Shown piece by piece: positions 24,988 through 35,258 of a stretch of DNA of 64,000 nucleotides (position 1 is the first letter of the stretch; every line of letters starts with the position of its first letter). The DNA is from Nocardia blacklockiae (GTDB lineage: Bacteria > Actinomycetota > Actinomycetes > Mycobacteriales > Mycobacteriaceae). Under the pieces are notes generated by a model that saw nothing but the letters and a program-made list of their open reading frames with translations, was not told where the DNA came from and ran no database searches. Position numbers and translations under genes: made by a program. Where the stretch lies: NCBI RefSeq assembly GCF_015477355.1, contig NZ_JADLRJ010000001.1:806001-870000 (forward strand), read 5' to 3'.

Positions 24988-27434
24988 TACTCACCTATCA
25001 CGGGTGGGACATTGCGGTACGTGTCCGGTGCTGCTGAGGAACCGCGCGAGGGCACCGTATCCTCCGATACGGATTCGATGGTGCCGGAAGCGGTTTGGTC
25101 GCCGCCACTCGTGGCCCCCGAGGGCCCGGTGTGAGATTCCTCGCCGTCCGGCGCGGCATGCCGCCCGCGGCGCGCGCCGAGCACCCCGGAGGGCGCGGAC
25201 TCGACGGCCTCCGCGCCGATGGTTCCGGCGGCAGCGACCGTCTCCGAACCACCGATGACCGCCTCCGGCGGCGTCCCGGCGGTCGTGATGGTGTCGGGTT
25301 CGCTGGTGCCGACAGCGGTCGGGGGCTCGTCGTCCTCGGCGGTTGTGAGGATGTCGGCTTGGCCGGTGTCGCCCGCGGTTGTGGTTTCGTCTTCGGCGGT
25401 CGTGAGCGTGTCGGGTCGGCCGGTGTGCGCTGTGGGCGGCGTTTCGCCATCGGTGATGTCGGGGTCGGTGGTGTCCGGGCCGGGGAGGAGGGCATCGGGT
25501 TCGGTTGTGTCGGAGTCGGTTTCGTGATGTCGGTCGAAGCGCATGCCGAAACGGTCGCGGTCGCCCTGGAAGCGGGTGCGCAGGCGCGGGACGCGGGGAA
25601 GCGGGTTGTCCGCCGACTGGGCGAGTTCCGCCGCCGCGGTGCCGCCGACCGCTGTCGCGCCCGCCGCGGTGTACGGCGTGAGGTCGGCAGGCGCGGGGTT
25701 CGGCGGGACCGGCGGCTCGAAACCGGGCATCTTCGGGACCGGGGCGCTCGGAGTAGGCGAGGGCACAGGCGGATTCGGCGTAGGCACCGGGGGAGCCGCC
25801 GGTGGCGGAACCGCGGGTACCGGCTTGAGGACCGGCCCGCCGGGCGAGGCCGCACCCGGCGCGTGCGGCGTCGGCGCGGGCACCCCCGACCCCTGCGGCG
25901 GCCCCACCGGTGCCGACGGCTGCGGCGAGGGCGCAGGAACCGGCGCGCCGGGACCACCGGGCGCGACCGGCGGCACCGGGGCGACCGGAGGCACGGACGG
26001 CGCGTTCGGAGTCGGCGTACCGGAGAACGGACCAGGCCCGGTGGAAAATGGGGCGGGCACCGGACCGGGCGTGGCGGACAGCGGGCCGGGCACCGGACCG
26101 GGCGCGGTGGAATAAGGCGCGGGTGCCGGGCCGGGTGCGGTGGACAGTGGAGCGGGACCCGTACCCGGCGTGGCCGAAAGTGGGCCCGGCTGAGCGGGAG
26201 CCGGTGCGGCAGGCGACGGTGCGCCCGACCCGGACGGTCCCGCAGGACCCTGCGACGGCGAATGCTGCACCGGCGCACCGCTGTTCGGCGACTGCGCCAC
26301 GCCACCGGACCCGCCGCTGGCCGAAGCGCCGGTATGAGAACTGGACGCGGCAGCAGTCTCGGCGGGCCCATCGTGCACAGGCTCGGGCTGCACCACAATC
26401 GGTCCAGTGCCAGTGCCAGTGCCAGTGCCAGTGCCAGTGCCAGTGCCAGTGCCAGTGCCGCCACCGTGCTGAGGCCGATCGGGAACAGCGTGATCGACCG
26501 GCTTGGGCCCCGGCTCGCCCGAATCCGGCCCGGCGTGCCCCGGCCGCGGCGACGGCTTCTCGGCCCCGGCGGGCCGCTCGGCATGCGGCTGCGGCGCCCC
26601 GTGCCCACTGCCGTTGTGCGTACCGGCGCCGGGCACAGGTCGCCCGGTACCCGGCGTCGTCCCCAGCCCGAGCGGCCCGTGCGAATCCGGTTTCGCGGGC
26701 CGGGTGCCGAACAGCGAGGGAGCACCGTCCGCGGCCGTGCCGCCGGTCAGCCCCGGGACATTGCCGAGCAGCGAACTCACCGGATCGACCCGCGGCGCAA
26801 CGGAACTCCCGTTGGTCCCCGCCGACGCGGCGGTGGTCGGCGCGGCACCGGTCGGCGACCACCCGGTGCCCGACAGCAACGCGTCCAGGGGCCCGGACGA
26901 GGCCTCGTCCCCGGCGAGGGACACGGCCGCCGGAAACGCGGGCAGCCGCGCGTCCTGGTCGAGGAACGGGACGACGTAACGCTGCTGCATGATCTGGCGG
27001 GCGTCGTCCTGCGCCTGCTGGGCCGCGCGCGTCTGTCCGTCGTAGCCGGTGGGGTCCTTGGTCTGGTCCGCGGTCACGGGAACCGGTTGGGGCACAAAGG
27101 CTTTGGTGGTGAGGGCGGCGAGGGCGGTGTTCGCCACCACCTGACCGGTCTGGTCGAACAGCTCGGCGAGCTGCCCGGCGCGGGCGCCGTAGTCCGACAG
27201 CGCCTGTACCGCGGTCTCGGAGGCGACGCCCGTCCAGCGGCCGTCGACGGCGGAACGCACGGCCTGCACCAGCTGCGTCGTCGACTCCCGCCACTGGTCG
27301 CGGGCCTGCTGCCAGGTGGTGACGACCTCGGCGGTCCGGTCGTCCACGGTCTGGAAGGCGTCGTAGATCTGCTGGTGGGTCAGCGCGTCCACGTTCTCCG
27401 GGTTGGTGATGCCCGGCTGGTCGTATCCGGTCAT
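24987..27434 (-). CDS. PPE-like ESX substrate with long Pro/Gly/Thr-rich tail
   Basis: 815 residues from ATG 27434 (ATGA overlap with the gene before). Residues ~1-175 are helical and PPE/WXG100-like: LTHQQIYDAFQTVDDRTAEVVTTWQQARDQW, then the turn DGRWTGVASETAVQAL, which supplies the W-x-G motif, and a further helix pair. Residues ~175-815 are disordered: GT dipeptides, then Pro-rich (PAPAPYSTAPGP-type repeats), then Thr/Asp/Glu-rich (DTTDPDITDGETPPTAHT). An internal ATAVGGTAAAELAQ segment may be a short helix. Probably exported by a type VII system with its 140-aa partner and EspG. The tail contains a GCACTG hexanucleotide repeat. Confidence 0.82.
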   Translation of the reverse strand: MTGYDQPGITNPENVDALTHQQIYDAFQTVDDRTAEVVTTWQQARDQWRESTTQLVQAVRSAVDGRWTGVASETAVQALSDYGARAGQLAELFDQTGQVVANTALAALTTKAFVPQPVPVTADQTKDPTGYDGQTRAAQQAQDDARQIMQQRYVVPFLDQDARLPAFPAAVSLAGDEASSGPLDALLSGTGWSPTGAAPTTAASAGTNGSSVAPRVDPVSSLLGNVPGLTGGTAADGAPSLFGTRPAKPDSHGPLGLGTTPGTGRPVPGAGTHNGSGHGAPQPHAERPAGAEKPSPRPGHAGPDSGEPGPKPVDHAVPDRPQHGGGTGTGTGTGTGTGTGTGTGPIVVQPEPVHDGPAETAAASSSHTGASASGGSGGVAQSPNSGAPVQHSPSQGPAGPSGSGAPSPAAPAPAQPGPLSATPGTGPAPLSTAPGPAPAPYSTAPGPVPGPLSATPGPVPAPFSTGPGPFSGTPTPNAPSVPPVAPVPPVAPGGPGAPVPAPSPQPSAPVGPPQGSGVPAPTPHAPGAASPGGPVLKPVPAVPPPAAPPVPTPNPPVPSPTPSAPVPKMPGFEPPVPPNPAPADLTPYTAAGATAVGGTAAAELAQSADNPLPRVPRLRTRFQGDRDRFGMRFDRHHETDSDTTEPDALLPGPDTTDPDITDGETPPTAHTGRPDTLTTAEDETTTAGDTGQADILTTAEDDEPPTAVGTSEPDTITTAGTPPEAVIGGSETVAAAGTIGAEAVESAPSGVLGARRGRHAAPDGEESHTGPSGATSGGDQTASGTIESVSEDTVPSRGSSAAPDTYRNVPPVIGE
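26405..26458. repeat. Hexanucleotide microsatellite (CAGTGC)9
   Basis: Nine perfect copies of CAGTGC on the plus strand, coding for nine Gly-Thr dipeptides in the PPE-like protein. The unit length keeps the reading frame, so slippage changes tail length only. Confidence 0.95.
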
Positions 27435-27853
27435 TGCGCGCCCCCGTTCGCGGAACCCGGTGCGATGGCGCGGAATCGGGCCGCGAACTCGCTGTCGGTC
27501 TGCTGCAGGCGTTCGCGGATGGTGCGGAACAGGCTCTGCACCTCGTCGGCGACCTGCCAGTGTCCCTCGAGCGCGTCGTAGGCGCTGGCGTCTCCGCCCG
27601 CGCCCTTCGCCCGGAACCGCCCCACCAGTGTCCGCGCCGAGGTGAGGACGGGGGACTGCTCGCCCAGGCCCCAGACCTCGTGCTGGTCGACCCGCTGCAC
27701 CAGCTGCTGAATGGCCCGGATCTCCGTCTTGCGCTGTTCCATCGCCCGATCGAGCGCGAGGAAGGCTTGCGGGTCGGCTCGCAGCGCCACCGCACCCGTC
27801 CTGGCCTGTTCGATCAGCGGGCCGAAGACCTGGTGTCCGCTGTCATCTACCAT
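27431..27853 (-). CDS. Small helical ESX-type partner protein (PE-like position)
   Basis: 140 residues from ATG 27853. Almost entirely helical by composition: FGPLIEQARTGAVALRADPQAFLALDRAMEQRKTEIRAIQQLVQRVDQHEVWGLG, then a YDALEGHW segment (fits the YxxxE export pattern) and a C-terminal helix VQSLFRTIRERLQQTDSEFAARFRAI. It has no signal peptide. It is first in the operon before the PPE-like and EspG genes, the place of a PE protein in mycobacteria, and is translationally coupled to the PPE-like gene. Sequence similarity to PE proteins is not obvious to me; the assignment rests mainly on context. Confidence 0.7.
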   Translation of the reverse strand: MVDDSGHQVFGPLIEQARTGAVALRADPQAFLALDRAMEQRKTEIRAIQQLVQRVDQHEVWGLGEQSPVLTSARTLVGRFRAKGAGGDASAYDALEGHWQVADEVQSLFRTIRERLQQTDSEFAARFRAIAPGSANGGAQ

Positions 27854-28013
27854 GCTGCCCCCGTACGACTACGTGCGTGTCTCTCAACGATTCGACGCAG
27901 TGGGGCCCACCCTGGTTCCCGCACGTGCGGACCGGCCGTGCCGGTGGGGCGATTCTGCCACACCGGCGCGCGCCGTGGGGGCGGTAGCGAGCCGCCGGAG
28001 CGGTGGCGCGGGA

Positions 28014-29420
28014 CTAGGTGGCCCGGCTCACCGACGACATGTGGAAATCGGGAATCCGCAACGGCGGCATGGCCGTTCGGGTGAACCAGTCCTTCCACTC
28101 GCGCGGCAGCGTGACCTCGGTGGCGCCCGCCTCGCCGACCCGGCGCAGCAGGTCCAGGGGGCTCTCGTTGAAGCGGAAGTTGTTGACCGCGGCGGTGACC
28201 TCGCCGTTCTCCACCAGGTACACGCCGTCGCGGGTGAGCCCGGTGAGCAGCAGCGTCGCGGGGTCCACCGCGCGGATGTACCACAGGCAGGTCAATAGCA
28301 GCCCGCGCTCGGTGCGGGCGATCATGTCGTCGAGGGTCGCCTCGGAACCGCCTGTCATCAGGAGGTTTTCGCCGGGCACCGTGACGGAGGCGTCGAATTC
28401 GGCGGCGGTGGCGCGCGGATAGATCAGCGACTCGATGACGCCCTCGCGCACCCAGTCGGCGCGCCGCGCGGTGAGGCCGTTGTCGAACACCGACAGCGCC
28501 TCCGACGAGGCCGAGGTGGCGACGAACGGACGGTATTCGAGCCCCGGCGCGCCCGGATCGGAGTAGAGGGTGAGCGGAATGTCGGTGAGCCGCTCGCCGA
28601 TTCGGGTGCCGCCCGCGCGGGCGAAGGCGGTGTGGCCCTCGTGGGCGCCGCGGCCCTCCATGGTCCACATCAGGTAGATCATCAGGTCGGCGACCGCGGA
28701 GGGCGGCAGCAGCGTCTCGTAGCGGCCGGCGGGCAGCTCGACGCGGCGGGCGGACCAGTCGAGGCGGCGCGACAGCTCGGCGAGCAGCGCCGGCACGTCG
28801 ACGTCGGCGAAATCGGTGGTGCCGGTGCCGACCCACGCGCTGGCCAGATCGGCGCCCGCGCCGCGCTTGCCGTTGATCTCCACCGACCCGGTGGGCTGGA
28901 CCCAGCGGCGGCGCAGCCCGGTGGAGGTGCCCAGCCAGGTGGAGTGCAGCTGGTGGTGGGCGAAGCCGTAGAGCCGGTCGGCACCGTCGAATCCGGACGC
29001 GAGGTCGCGGGCGAGCGGTTCGAAGACCTCGATGCCGGTGGTGCCCGGCGCGCCCGCCCAGGGCAGTTCGGCGTCGGGACCGCCGGCGGCGTCGGGGTCC
29101 AGCAGCGGCATGGCGTCGGCGGCGGGCGCGGCGGTGCGGGCGGCGTCCTCGCTGGCGCGCACCACGGCCTCGACGTCGGCGGGGTCGACGCTGGTGGCGG
29201 CGACGCTGCCGACCCGCGCGGCGTGCGGCCCGTCGCGGAAGATCGAGACCACGGCCCATTCCCGCGACACCGAGGAGCCGTTGGTGGTCATCGAGTTCCC
29301 GGCCCACCGCAGCGAGGTGTCGTAGGCGTCGGTGGCCAGCACCACGGCCTCGTCGGCCCGGGAGGCTCGCAGCGCCCGCTCGACGACCTCCGCGGCGGGA
29401 AGTCCGTTGTCCGCGTTCAC
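28014..29420 (-). CDS. tldE: TldE/PmbA-family metalloprotease subunit
   Basis: 468 residues from GTG 29420 with GAGGTGGAG just upstream. TldE is the non-catalytic partner of TldD; the heterodimer degrades or processes unfolded peptides and matures some peptide natural products. Visible: [48 protein letters not shown], a central [26 protein letters not shown], and the C-terminal [71 protein letters not shown], matching the PmbA/TldD C-terminal domain. There is no HExxxH, as expected. It follows tldD by 52 bases. Confidence 0.92.
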   Translation of the reverse strand: MNADNGLPAAEVVERALRASRADEAVVLATDAYDTSLRWAGNSMTTNGSSVSREWAVVSIFRDGPHAARVGSVAATSVDPADVEAVVRASEDAARTAAPAADAMPLLDPDAAGGPDAELPWAGAPGTTGIEVFEPLARDLASGFDGADRLYGFAHHQLHSTWLGTSTGLRRRWVQPTGSVEINGKRGAGADLASAWVGTGTTDFADVDVPALLAELSRRLDWSARRVELPAGRYETLLPPSAVADLMIYLMWTMEGRGAHEGHTAFARAGGTRIGERLTDIPLTLYSDPGAPGLEYRPFVATSASSEALSVFDNGLTARRADWVREGVIESLIYPRATAAEFDASVTVPGENLLMTGGSEATLDDMIARTERGLLLTCLWYIRAVDPATLLLTGLTRDGVYLVENGEVTAAVNNFRFNESPLDLLRRVGEAGATEVTLPREWKDWFTRTAMPPLRIPDFHMSSVSRAT

Positions 29421-29472
29421 GACTCCACCTCGCTCGCGCGCGGCGGCACCGGCCGCGCTGTCACCGTCCGCT

Positions 29473-31011
<1,539 letters not shown>

Positions 31012-31090
31012 GCTAATCGGTTGCCGACCGGTCGTTCAACCGCATTCGGGCCGCGGTCCCGGGCCGCGCCGCCGCTCCGCACGACACGCC

Positions 31091-31121
31091 GTGCAAGCCT
31101 GCACGCGATGCAAACATGCAC
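31091..31121. promoter_or_regulatory. Two TGCA-flanked repeats between tldD and tetR
   Basis: GTGCA-AGCC-TGCAC (31091-31104, perfect arms) is followed by ATGCAAACATGCAC (31108-31121), 17 bp apart start to start. A plausible tandem operator for the divergent TetR regulator, about 88 bp upstream of its likely start. Confidence 0.5.
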
Positions 31122-31208
31122 GAAATGTGGGGTGGCGCAGTATGAGAGGCACGCGCCGACGCCTCGGTTACCGCGTGTGTCGTGATCCATGCCGTACCGT
31201 GTGCCCGC

Positions 31209-31892
31209 GTGCCGCCATCCGCACTCCGTGACCGCAAGCGGGAACGCACCCGCCGTGCCCTCCTCGAGGCCGCCGTCGACCTGTTCGAGTCCCGTGGCTA
31301 CGAGGCGACCACCGTCGCCGACATCGCCGCGACCGCCGAGGTGGGCACCAGAACCTTCTTCAACTACTTCGAGAGCAAAGAGGAACTGCTCTTCCCCGAA
31401 CCCGACGAGCGGGTGCGCGCCGCGGTGCACGCCATCGCCACCCGCCGCCCGGACGAACGCCCCGTCGAGGTGTTGTTACGGGCCTTACGCGCGGCCGGGG
31501 ACAACCCCGGCGACCATCTCGGCGACGACCTCGCCGCCCGCATCTCCGTCCTGCGCGCGCAGGTTTCGCGCACGGTGCCCGCGGTCAGCGGCCGCGCCGC
31601 GCACGCCCAGCTCGCCGCACAGCAGGAGATCGCCCGGCAGCTGCGCGCGGCGTTCCCCGAGGAACTCGACGAGGTGGGCGCCGCCGCGCTGGTGGGCGCC
31701 GTGGTGGGCGCGGTGTCGGGAGCGCTGACCGTGTTGTTCTCCGGCCGCCACGCCCTCGAGGACGGCGAACGCCTGCACCGCAAGATCCGCGAGACCACCA
31801 CGAAGGTGCTGGCGCCCTGGCTGACCCAGCCCCAGCCGGCACCGGCCGAGACCCGCTCTATACGTCACATGATGGCCGAGGCCCGCTGCTGA
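31209..31892 (+). CDS. TetR-family transcriptional regulator
   Basis: 227 residues from GTG 31209; an upstream in-frame GTG at 31182 would add nine residues, and neither has a clear ribosome site, so a leaderless transcript is possible. The HTH domain is at residues ~8-55: RERTRRALLEAAVDLFESRGYEATTVADIAATAEVGTRTFFNYFESKEELLF. The ligand-binding half (LRALRAAGDNPGDHLGDDLAARISVLRAQ to LVGAVVGAVSGALTVLF) is all-helical. Probable repressor; the target may be itself, tldD or the convergent TSUP permease gene 6 bases away. Ligand unknown. Confidence 0.87.
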   Translation: MPPSALRDRKRERTRRALLEAAVDLFESRGYEATTVADIAATAEVGTRTFFNYFESKEELLFPEPDERVRAAVHAIATRRPDERPVEVLLRALRAAGDNPGDHLGDDLAARISVLRAQVSRTVPAVSGRAAHAQLAAQQEIARQLRAAFPEELDEVGAAALVGAVVGAVSGALTVLFSGRHALEDGERLHRKIRETTTKVLAPWLTQPQPAPAETRSIRHMMAEARC

Positions 31893-31898
31893 CGCAGC

Positions 31899-32678
31899 TC
31901 AGCCGAACTGCTGCCAGCCCAGGCGGGCGACCATCGCGACGACCACGATCAGCAGCACGGCCCGGACGAACCCGGCGCCGCGCGCCAGCGCCATGCGCGA
32001 ACCGACCACGGCCCCCGCGATATTCGCGGCCGCCATGGCCAGCCCCAGCGTCCAGATGATGTGACCGGTCGCGCCGAGGAACACGACCGCGCCGAGATTG
32101 GACCCCCAGTTGATCACCTTCGCCATCGCGGCCGCCCGCACGAACTCGGTGCCGAGCAGGGTGGCGAAGGTGATGATGAGGAACGTGCCCGTGCCCGGAC
32201 CGAGCAGCCCGTCGTAGCAGCCGATCAGCCCGGCCGCGAGCGCGACGACCAGGATGGTCCGGCGGCGGGTCGGCGGGTGGGTGGCCATCGTGACGCCGAT
32301 CGAGGGCCGCGCGGTCACGAACAGCGCGACCCCGATCAGCACCACCATCACGATCGGGATGAAGTACTCGCGGTCGATCAGCGCCACCGCCGCCGACCCG
32401 GCCGCGGCCGCCACCGCCGCGATCGCCGCGCCCGACACGAGCAGCCGCCAGCGCATCGGCACCTTGCGCGCGAAGGTCGCGACCGCGGCGCTGGTCCCGG
32501 AGAACGCGGCGATCTTGTTGGTGCCCAACGCCGTCTGCGGCGCGAGCGTCGGCGCCACCAGCAACAGTGTGGGCAGAATGATCAGCCCGCCGCCGCCGAC
32601 CACGGCGTCCACCCAGCCCGCCGCCGTCGAGGCCGCGAGCAACGTCGCCCATTCTCCGAGATCCACCGGCCGAGACAA
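31899..32678 (-). CDS. TSUP (TauE/SafE) family permease
   Basis: 259 residues from TTG 32678, or 255 from GTG 32666. About eight hydrophobic helices in two repeats. The family signatures are ASTAAGWVDAVVGGGGLIILPTLLL plus ALGTNKIAAFSGT in the first half, and VVALAAGLIGCYDGLLGPGTGTFLIITFATLLG with VINWGSNLGAVVFL in the second. TSUP members export sulfite or other organosulfur anions, or move small carboxylates. Substrate cannot be read here. Divergent from the sensor kinase gene, convergent with tetR. Confidence 0.9.
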   Translation of the reverse strand: MSRPVDLGEWATLLAASTAAGWVDAVVGGGGLIILPTLLLVAPTLAPQTALGTNKIAAFSGTSAAVATFARKVPMRWRLLVSGAAIAAVAAAAGSAAVALIDREYFIPIVMVVLIGVALFVTARPSIGVTMATHPPTRRRTILVVALAAGLIGCYDGLLGPGTGTFLIITFATLLGTEFVRAAAMAKVINWGSNLGAVVFLGATGHIIWTLGLAMAAANIAGAVVGSRMALARGAGFVRAVLLIVVVAMVARLGWQQFG

Positions 32679-32737
32679 CCAGACGTGGGATGATCCGGCA
32701 AATCCGGTTCGCTCCCGACGGGACCTAGGCTGAGCAG

Positions 32738-33946
32738 GTGCGTCGATTCAGTCTGTGGCTGCGTGGCAAGCCGATGGTGGCCGACTCGATGCTCGCGCTC
32801 GCGCTGGTGCTGCTCGACCTGGCGCTGGTGCCGGGCAAGCACTACGAGCCGCTGTACATCGTGATGTCGCTGCTGGTGCCGCTGCCGGTGGTGTGGCGGC
32901 GCAGCGCTCCGCGCGCGAGCGCGGCGGCACTGCTGGCGCTGGCGGTCACCGACACCGCGCTCAGCTACGTGACCGGCAAGGACCTCGCGCCGCCGGCGCT
33001 GGTCGCGGTCGGCATCATGCTCTACACGCTGGTCGCCTACGTGGGCCGGCGCGAGGGGCTGCTGTACCTGGCGGCGCTGATCGTCGACGACGTGCTCGCG
33101 ATCGTGGTACTGGACCAGGCCGTCTGGTCGACGGTGGGATTCCTGGTCATGTACTACGCGCTGTGCTGGACGCTGGCGGAGTTCCTCGGCGCCCGGCACG
33201 CCTACGACCGCGAGGTGGCCGCCCGCCTCGCGGTCGCCGACTACGACCGGGACCGCAGCGCGCACGAGGCCGTCTCCAACGAACGCACCCGCATCGCCCG
33301 CGAACTGCACGACGTGGTCGCGCACGCGGTGAGCGTCATCATCGTGCAGGCCGACGGCGCGAAATTCGCGCTGCGCCGCGACCCGGACGCGGCCGAACAG
33401 GCACTGCGCACCATCGCCGCCACCGGCCGCGACGCCCTGCGCGAACTGCGCCGCACCGTGGCCCTGCTGCGCACCGAGCACGCCCCCGAGCAACTGCCCC
33501 AGCACGGGACCGCGGGACTGGCGAAGGTGGTCGGCATGATGCGCAGCGCGGGACTGGCGGTGGAACTGGAACTGACCGGCGAACTCGACGACGTCGCGCC
33601 GGAGGTCAGTCTCGGCGTGCACCGCATCGTGCAGGAATCGCTGACCAACACCTTCCGCCACGCCGGGCCCGACCCGAAGGCCTGGGTGCGGGTGCGCCGC
33701 CGCGACAGCGACGTCCTCGTCGAGGTCGACGACCTCGGCCACGCCGCCGAGGCCGGGCCGCCGACCGCCGCGGCGTCCACCGCCGACCCGGTCGCGCGCG
33801 CCACGCTGCGCGGCAGCGGCCTGGGACTGGTCGGCATGCGCGAACGCGTCGCCGTGCTCGGCGGCACCCTCGAGGCGGGCCGCCGCGCGTCCGGCGGGTG
33901 GCGGGTGCGGGCCACCATCCCGCTGGTTCGCGAGTCGCGGGAATAG
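32738..33946 (+). CDS. Sensor histidine kinase (NarL/DesK type)
   Basis: 402 residues from GTG 32738. About five N-terminal transmembrane helices (MVADSMLALALVLLDLALV to STVGFLVMYYALCWTLAEFLGA) without a large extracellular loop. The HisKA_3 dimerisation domain follows, with phospho-acceptor His191 in TRIARELHDVVAHAVSVIIVQADG. The HATPase_c domain (IVQESLTNTFRHA N-box, VDDLGHAAE, GSGLGLVGMRERVAVLGGTLEAG) completes it. It should sense a membrane or envelope state and phosphorylate the regulator encoded 24 bases downstream. Signal unknown. Confidence 0.92.
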   Translation: MRRFSLWLRGKPMVADSMLALALVLLDLALVPGKHYEPLYIVMSLLVPLPVVWRRSAPRASAAALLALAVTDTALSYVTGKDLAPPALVAVGIMLYTLVAYVGRREGLLYLAALIVDDVLAIVVLDQAVWSTVGFLVMYYALCWTLAEFLGARHAYDREVAARLAVADYDRDRSAHEAVSNERTRIARELHDVVAHAVSVIIVQADGAKFALRRDPDAAEQALRTIAATGRDALRELRRTVALLRTEHAPEQLPQHGTAGLAKVVGMMRSAGLAVELELTGELDDVAPEVSLGVHRIVQESLTNTFRHAGPDPKAWVRVRRRDSDVLVEVDDLGHAAEAGPPTAAASTADPVARATLRGSGLGLVGMRERVAVLGGTLEAGRRASGGWRVRATIPLVRESRE

Positions 33947-33970
33947 CGTCGCGACGGCTGCCGATAGATT

Positions 33971-34636
33971 GTGGACGTGCCGATCACCGTTCTCGTCGTC
34001 GACGATCAGGAACTCATGCGCGCCGGGCTGAAGATGGTGCTCGGCGCCCACCCCGACGTCGAGGTGGTCGGCGAGGCCGACAACGGCGCCGCCGCGGTCG
34101 CCCGCGCCCGCGAGCTGCGGCCCGACGTGGTGCTGATGGATGTCCGGATGCCGGTCGTCGACGGCGTCACCGCCACCGGGCAGATCCTCGAATCCGGTTG
34201 CGGCAGCAGGGTTCTGGTGATGACCACGTTCGACGTCGACGAGCACGCGCTGGGCGCGCTGCGGGCCGGCGCCAGCGGCTTCCTGCTCAAGGACACGCCG
34301 CCGGAGGACCTGATCTCCGCGATCCGCAGCGTCGCCGCCGGTGACGCGGTGGTGTCGCCGAAGGTGACCAAGCGGCTGCTGGGCCGGCTCATCGCCGAGG
34401 ACCCGGCCCGCATGCGCGACCCCGCGGTGCTCGACGTGCTCACCGCCCGCGAGCGCGAGGTGCTCGAGCAGATCGCCGCCGGCCGTTCGAACGCCGAGAT
34501 CGCCGCCGAGCTGTTCCTGTCCGAGGCGACGGTCAAGACGCACGTCGGCCGCGTCCTCACCAAACTGAACCTGCGCGACCGGGTGCAGGCGGTGGTGCTG
34601 GCCTACGAGACCGGGCTGGTGCGGCCGGGCGCCTGA
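33971..34636 (+). CDS. Response regulator, NarL/LuxR family
   Basis: 221 residues from GTG 33971 (GTG 33977 is an alternative). The receiver domain begins ITVLVVDDQELMRAGL and has the phospho-Asp57 in DVVLMDVRMPV, the Thr/Lys switch residues in VLVMTTFD and GFLLKDTPPEDL. The C-terminal LuxR HTH reads LTAREREVLEQIAAGRSNAEIAAELFLSEATVKTHVGRVLTKLNLRDRVQAVVLAYE. Partner of the kinase directly upstream, surely in one transcript. Target promoters cannot be inferred; fxsA follows after 87 bases. Confidence 0.95.
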   Translation: MDVPITVLVVDDQELMRAGLKMVLGAHPDVEVVGEADNGAAAVARARELRPDVVLMDVRMPVVDGVTATGQILESGCGSRVLVMTTFDVDEHALGALRAGASGFLLKDTPPEDLISAIRSVAAGDAVVSPKVTKRLLGRLIAEDPARMRDPAVLDVLTAREREVLEQIAAGRSNAEIAAELFLSEATVKTHVGRVLTKLNLRDRVQAVVLAYETGLVRPGA

Positions 34637-34723
34637 CCGCATTCTCAGCGGGAACTCAGCGAGAGCGGGAGAAAAACGGGCGGCCCGGACGTTGCACGGG
34701 TAGATCGTTTCGAAAGGACCGCC

Positions 34724-35206
34724 ATGCCCGCCCTGTTGTTCGCGCTCTACCTCGTCGTCGAGATCGCCGCACTGGTGGCGGTCGGTCACCTGATCGGCGT
34801 CGTGCCCACCATCCTGCTGCTCATCGCCGGATCCGGGCTGGGCCTGATCCTGGTGCGGTCGCAGGGCCGCCGGGTGTTCGACCGGTTCCGCCGCGCCGGC
34901 CGCGGCGAGATCGCGCCCGGGACCGCGGTCGCCGACGGCGTCCTCGTCGCCCTCGGCGCCGTACTCATGTTCGTGCCGGGCCTGCTGACCTCCGTCGCCG
35001 GCCTGCTCCTGCTGCTGCCCACCCGCGCGCTGTTGCGGCCGCTGGTGTCGGCGTTCGCCACTCGCCGCATCGATCGGCTGTCGATGGCGACCGGCTATCG
35101 CGGCGTGGTCGTGGAGCCGACCGGTGACGTCGTCGACGGCGTCGTTGTGCACGAGTACTACGACGACGGCCGCGGCGCGGGCCGCCCGCTGCTCGACGGC
35201 CGCTGA
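34724..35206 (+). CDS. fxsA: FxsA-family membrane protein
   Basis: 160 residues from ATG 34724 with AAAGGA upstream. Three to four hydrophobic helices (LLFALYLVVEIAALVAVGHLIGVVPTILLLIAGSGLGLILVRSQG, VADGVLVALGAVLMFVPGLLTSVAGLLLLLP) match FxsA, an inner-membrane protein known in E. coli for affecting exclusion of phage T7 when overproduced. A ~50-residue charged C-terminal tail follows. In mycobacteria fxsA (Rv2053c) lies close to the Lnt/Ppm1 gene, as here. Its ordinary function is unclear. Confidence 0.87.
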   Translation: MPALLFALYLVVEIAALVAVGHLIGVVPTILLLIAGSGLGLILVRSQGRRVFDRFRRAGRGEIAPGTAVADGVLVALGAVLMFVPGLLTSVAGLLLLLPTRALLRPLVSAFATRRIDRLSMATGYRGVVVEPTGDVVDGVVVHEYYDDGRGAGRPLLDGR

Positions 35207-35213
35207 CCGGCTC

Positions 35214-35238
35214 GCCCGCGGCCGGCCGCGCCGCGGGC
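35214..35238 (+). terminator. Hairpin between fxsA and the amidohydrolase gene
   Basis: GCCCGCGGC (35214-35222) pairs perfectly with GCCGCGGGC (35230-35238) around a 7-base loop, 7 bases after the fxsA stop and 20 bases before the next start. Without a T-run it may attenuate rather than stop transcription. Confidence 0.5.
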
Positions 35239-35258
35239 ATGGGGCACACTGGACTGCC

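Noticed and set aside
26405-26458. Phase-variable switch in the PPE-like gene
   Set aside because: The unit is six bases, so slippage cannot change the reading frame; only length variation is possible.
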